Source: Pseudomonadota bacterium
GTDB taxonomy: Bacteria; Pseudomonadota; Gammaproteobacteria; Pseudomonadales; Pseudomonadaceae
Assembly (NCBI GenBank): GCA_023431055.1
Contig: JAEYXX010000181.1
Span: 1-20,461 of the forward strand
Reading direction: 5' to 3'
DNA: 20,461 bases
A model generated the notes under the pieces. The model saw only the letters and a program-made list of their open reading frames with translations, was not told the DNA's origin and ran no database searches. Both the position numbers and the translations under genes were made by a program. Below, one piece after another: positions 18,082-20,461 of this stretch (its first letter is position 1; every line of letters begins with the position of its first letter).

Positions 18082-20193
18082 TCAAAAGCTGTAATCCGCC
18101 GTGACGAAGAACGAAAGCGGCGCGCCCAGGTACCACTGCTCACCGTCGCTGTTGGCGCTGGTGGCGTACTGGCGGTCGAACAGGTTGTTCAGCTCAAGGC
18201 CCAGGCGCACATCCGGCAACGCCTGCCAGGCGATGTTGGCGTCGACCACGGTGTAGCCAGGCACCTTGGCGGTGTTGGCCGTATCGGCATAACGCGCATC
18301 GACATAACGCGCGCCGATGCCGGCCTCCACGCCGCCACCAAGCGCCTTGTTCAGCCACAGATTGGCGGTGCGCCGCGGCACGTCAGTCGGGCGATTGCCG
18401 CTGCGGTCGCCGCCGCCTTCGACGAAGTCGTCGTACTCGGCGCGTACGAAGGCCGCATTGGCCGACACCTGCCAGCCCCGACCCAGCGCCAGTTCCAGGG
18501 TGGCTTCCAGGCCATCGGACGACTGCTGGCCGATCTGCTCGGTGGGCGAGGTCGGCGTCTCGCGGCTGAGCAGCTTCTTCTTGACGATGTGATAGGCGGC
18601 CAGCGTCCACTCGCCCTGCCCGCCCCAGAACATCTGCTTGAGGCCGATTTCGCTCTGCCTGGCTTCGCTAAGGTCGAACTGCTGCTGAGTCGGGTTGAGG
18701 GTCAGCAGGTTGCTCACGCCCTCGGTGCTGGTGGCGTACTGGCCGTAAAGCGACAGATCGGGGGTCAGGGCGAAGACCAGGCCGGCGCGCCAGTTGTCGC
18801 CGCTCAGGCTGCGATCGGCGCTGCTGCCATTCACCAGGTTGTCGCGCTGGATATGCACCTGATCGCGGCGCACACCGGTGACCAGCGACAGACGCTCGGT
18901 CAGCTGGGTGCGGTTCTCGGCGAACAGCGAGAACTGCCGCGCCAGGTTGCGCTCGCGCGGGCCGTAGCCGAGCGGATCGGTACTCTGGTACTGCCCGCCG
19001 CCGGAGCCGGCCAGCGGCACGCTGTCGCTGAAACTGCTGGCGAAATCGTGCTGGCGGGCGAAGTGGATGCGGTTGTAATCCACACCCACCACGGTACGAC
19101 TGTCGAGCCCGAACAGGGCGTGATCCAGGGTGAAGGTCTGGCGGTCGCCGACCTGCTCCTGGGTGTGCTTGATCCGGTAGAACTCGCTGCGCTCGACCGT
19201 ATCGCCCGGCTGCCAGCGATAGGCCTCGGCATTGCGCCAGTAGCGCTGGGTCTTGATGTAGTAGAGCTGGTTGCTGGCGCTGAGCGCGTCGCTGATACGC
19301 CAGTCGGTCACCAGACGGGTGATCTGGTCGTTATAACGAATGTCGGCGTCGGCGACGTTGTAATTGCGCTCGCGGATGCTCTCGCGGTACTTGCCGGCCA
19401 CCAGCGGCGTGCCGAGATAGCGCATCGGGCTCTGATCGCCATGGTCGTGAGACAGGGTGAAGCTCAGATCGTCATGGGCGTCCCAGCGAAGGGCGGCGCT
19501 GAGCGCCAGGCTATCCGAATCACCCCGGTCGACCCAGCCATTGCTGGCCTGCTGATTGATGTTGAAGCGGTAGCTCAGTTCGTCACTCAGCGAACCGCCG
19601 CTATCCAGCGCGGCCTGGCGGCGGTCATCGCTGCCATAGCCGAGGCGCAGCTGGTTGCGGATCTCGCCGGCGAAGGGCTTCTTCGGCACCACGTTGATCA
19701 CCGCGCCGGTGGCGCCCTCGCCGTAGAGCACAGAGGCCGGGCCGCGCAGCACGTCGATACGCGCCACCGACCAGGTATCCACCGGGAAGGTCACGGTGCC
19801 GGCGCCGACGTACTGGCGAGTACCGTCGTATAGCCGCATGGTCGCCGCATGGCCGGTGAAGCCGCGCGCCGACAGCGCGGTGCCGCCATTGCCGGGCGAG
19901 CCGATGCTGCTGATGCCCGGTGTGCGGGTCACGGCGTCCTGCACCGAGAGGTTGTTGCGCCCACGTACCTCGGCGCCGCTCAGGCTGCTGGTGCTGGCCG
20001 GGGTTTGCAGCGCCGAAAGCTCCAGACGCGATCCGGACGTGGTGGGCGTATGCAGGTCGCTCTCGCCCTCCTCCCCGGCTTGCGCCTGGACGGTGACGTC
20101 AGGCAGATCGACTGGAGAGACGCTGGCCATGGCTGAAGCAGCCAATAGCAACGCGAACAATGCACAGGGTTGGAACAGGGGATAGCGCGCCAT
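18082..20193 (-). CDS. TonB-dependent outer-membrane receptor under cobalamin riboswitch control
   Basis: This 703-residue receptor has a signal peptide (MARYPLFQPCALFALLLAASAMA), a TonB-box-like segment (PDVTVQAQ) and a plug with TPASTSSLSGAEV, VTRTPGISSIGSPGNGGTALSARGF and ARIDVLRGPASVLYGEGATGAVINVVPKKP. The barrel ends ELNNLFDRQY and a terminal phenylalanine (TADYSF). The plug and barrel resemble the siderophore-receptor branch more than compact BtuB (about 600 residues). The upstream riboswitch and downstream BtuCDF-type genes nevertheless point to a cobalamin or corrinoid ligand. The ATG at 20193 has GGAAG five bases upstream and begins the signal peptide. That Shine-Dalgarno is embedded in a hairpin (20199-20237), consistent with translational control. 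The ligand assignment is inferred from context. Confidence 0.88.
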   Translation of the reverse strand: MARYPLFQPCALFALLLAASAMASVSPVDLPDVTVQAQAGEEGESDLHTPTTSGSRLELSALQTPASTSSLSGAEVRGRNNLSVQDAVTRTPGISSIGSPGNGGTALSARGFTGHAATMRLYDGTRQYVGAGTVTFPVDTWSVARIDVLRGPASVLYGEGATGAVINVVPKKPFAGEIRNQLRLGYGSDDRRQAALDSGGSLSDELSYRFNINQQASNGWVDRGDSDSLALSAALRWDAHDDLSFTLSHDHGDQSPMRYLGTPLVAGKYRESIRERNYNVADADIRYNDQITRLVTDWRISDALSASNQLYYIKTQRYWRNAEAYRWQPGDTVERSEFYRIKHTQEQVGDRQTFTLDHALFGLDSRTVVGVDYNRIHFARQHDFASSFSDSVPLAGSGGGQYQSTDPLGYGPRERNLARQFSLFAENRTQLTERLSLVTGVRRDQVHIQRDNLVNGSSADRSLSGDNWRAGLVFALTPDLSLYGQYATSTEGVSNLLTLNPTQQQFDLSEARQSEIGLKQMFWGGQGEWTLAAYHIVKKKLLSRETPTSPTEQIGQQSSDGLEATLELALGRGWQVSANAAFVRAEYDDFVEGGGDRSGNRPTDVPRRTANLWLNKALGGGVEAGIGARYVDARYADTANTAKVPGYTVVDANIAWQALPDVRLGLELNNLFDRQYATSANSDGEQWYLGAPLSFFVTADYSF

Positions 20194-20198
20194 ATTGC

Positions 20199-20237
20199 TT
20201 CCATCGCAAAGAGAAAAGGCACGGCAATCCGATGGAA
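20199..20237 (-). promoter_or_regulatory. Possible Shine-Dalgarno-sequestering hairpin
   Basis: In the minus-strand RNA, UUCCAUCG (20230-20237) can pair perfectly with CGAUGGAA (20199-20206) over 8 bp across a 23-nt loop. The second arm contains the GGAA of the receptor's ribosome-binding site. It could serve as the expression platform of the riboswitch further upstream. Confidence 0.45.
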
Positions 20238-20317
20238 ATGCGCAACAGCAGACAGGGGCACGGCGGCGCCCTACTGGAGTCAACGCCCGCCCACCGCGGG
20301 TTGCCAGACAAACGACT

Positions 20318-20461
20318 CCAGGCCGGTCTCCGGGCTTGCGAGGGTCATGAACGCATCGCCTTCCCATGCGCGTGGCGCACAGTGGCGTATCGATGCGGTC
20401 GCTCGCTTACCGTTGCGGGGGCAGCGTCGGACTTCAACCGACTTCCCGTTTCACCTCACGC
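20318..20461 (-). promoter_or_regulatory. Cobalamin riboswitch (5' end cut by the window edge)
   Basis: Conserved aptamer blocks occur in order on the minus strand: CTGCCCCCGCAACGGTAA (20407-20424), GCCACTG (20380-20386) and the B12 box AAGCCCGGAGACCGGCCTG (20319-20337), which matches the published consensus. GGGAAGTCGG..AAGTCCGAC before them forms the usual P3-type stem. The 5' strand of the closing helix lies beyond 20461. Binding of adenosylcobalamin normally lowers expression of the downstream uptake genes. Confidence 0.93.

Noticed and set aside
17836..19833. A 665-codon plus-strand frame opposite the riboswitch-controlled receptor.
   Set aside because: It is an antisense shadow: low-complexity A/V/G-rich sequence with no family motif, spanning several genuine minus-strand gene boundaries.

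Overview
The window reads as chromosomal DNA of a Pseudomonas, possibly of the P. mendocina/oleovorans/alcaligenes type. The genus is inferred from the high G+C content, the gene families, and intergenic palindromes of the kind common in that genus. There is no rRNA, tRNA, phage gene, transposase or CRISPR array. Two genes at the left edge lie on the plus strand: a cardiolipin synthase and an orphan periplasmic solute-binding protein. Everything from 2289 to the right edge is on the minus strand, so the layout below follows transcription from high to low coordinates.

Right block (20461 to about 15221): a cobalamin riboswitch cut by the window edge, then a TonB-dependent outer-membrane receptor, an ABC ATPase, a periplasmic binding protein and a FecCD/BtuC-type permease. 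The last three are joined by 1-nt and 4-nt overlaps. Together they form a complete outer-to-inner-membrane route, most simply for vitamin B12 or another corrinoid, although the receptor resembles the siderophore-receptor branch. A cyclopropane-fatty-acid-synthase-like gene follows after 69 nt.

Middle block (13920 to 6511): a DctB-like histidine kinase, a DctD-like sigma-54 activator, a TAXI-type TRAP solute-binding protein, a fused TRAP permease and a DUF1850 protein. This looks like a regulator-plus-transporter module for an organic acid. Between dctD and the TAXI gene lies a close match to a sigma-54 promoter, a possible upstream activator dyad, and a leader of about 250 nt. The leader holds a 35-codon small ORF with a good ribosome-binding site. 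A 13-nt element resembling an Hfq/Crc catabolite-control motif occurs twice in it, just before the Shine-Dalgarno of the small ORF and again before that of the TAXI gene. This leader is the most unusual part of the window.

Left block (6369 to 2289): a DUF3617 periplasmic protein, then a Fur-type promoter, a TonB-dependent siderophore receptor that probably starts at TTG, and a PepSY-domain inner-membrane protein. The last two form a likely iron-regulated siderophore-uptake pair.

Repeats: a near-perfect REP-type palindrome separates the TAXI and TRAP permease genes. An exact 22-nt copy of one arm lies inside the signal-peptide codons of the B12-type binding protein. Two other palindromic repeats lie beside and within the dctB-dctD locus.
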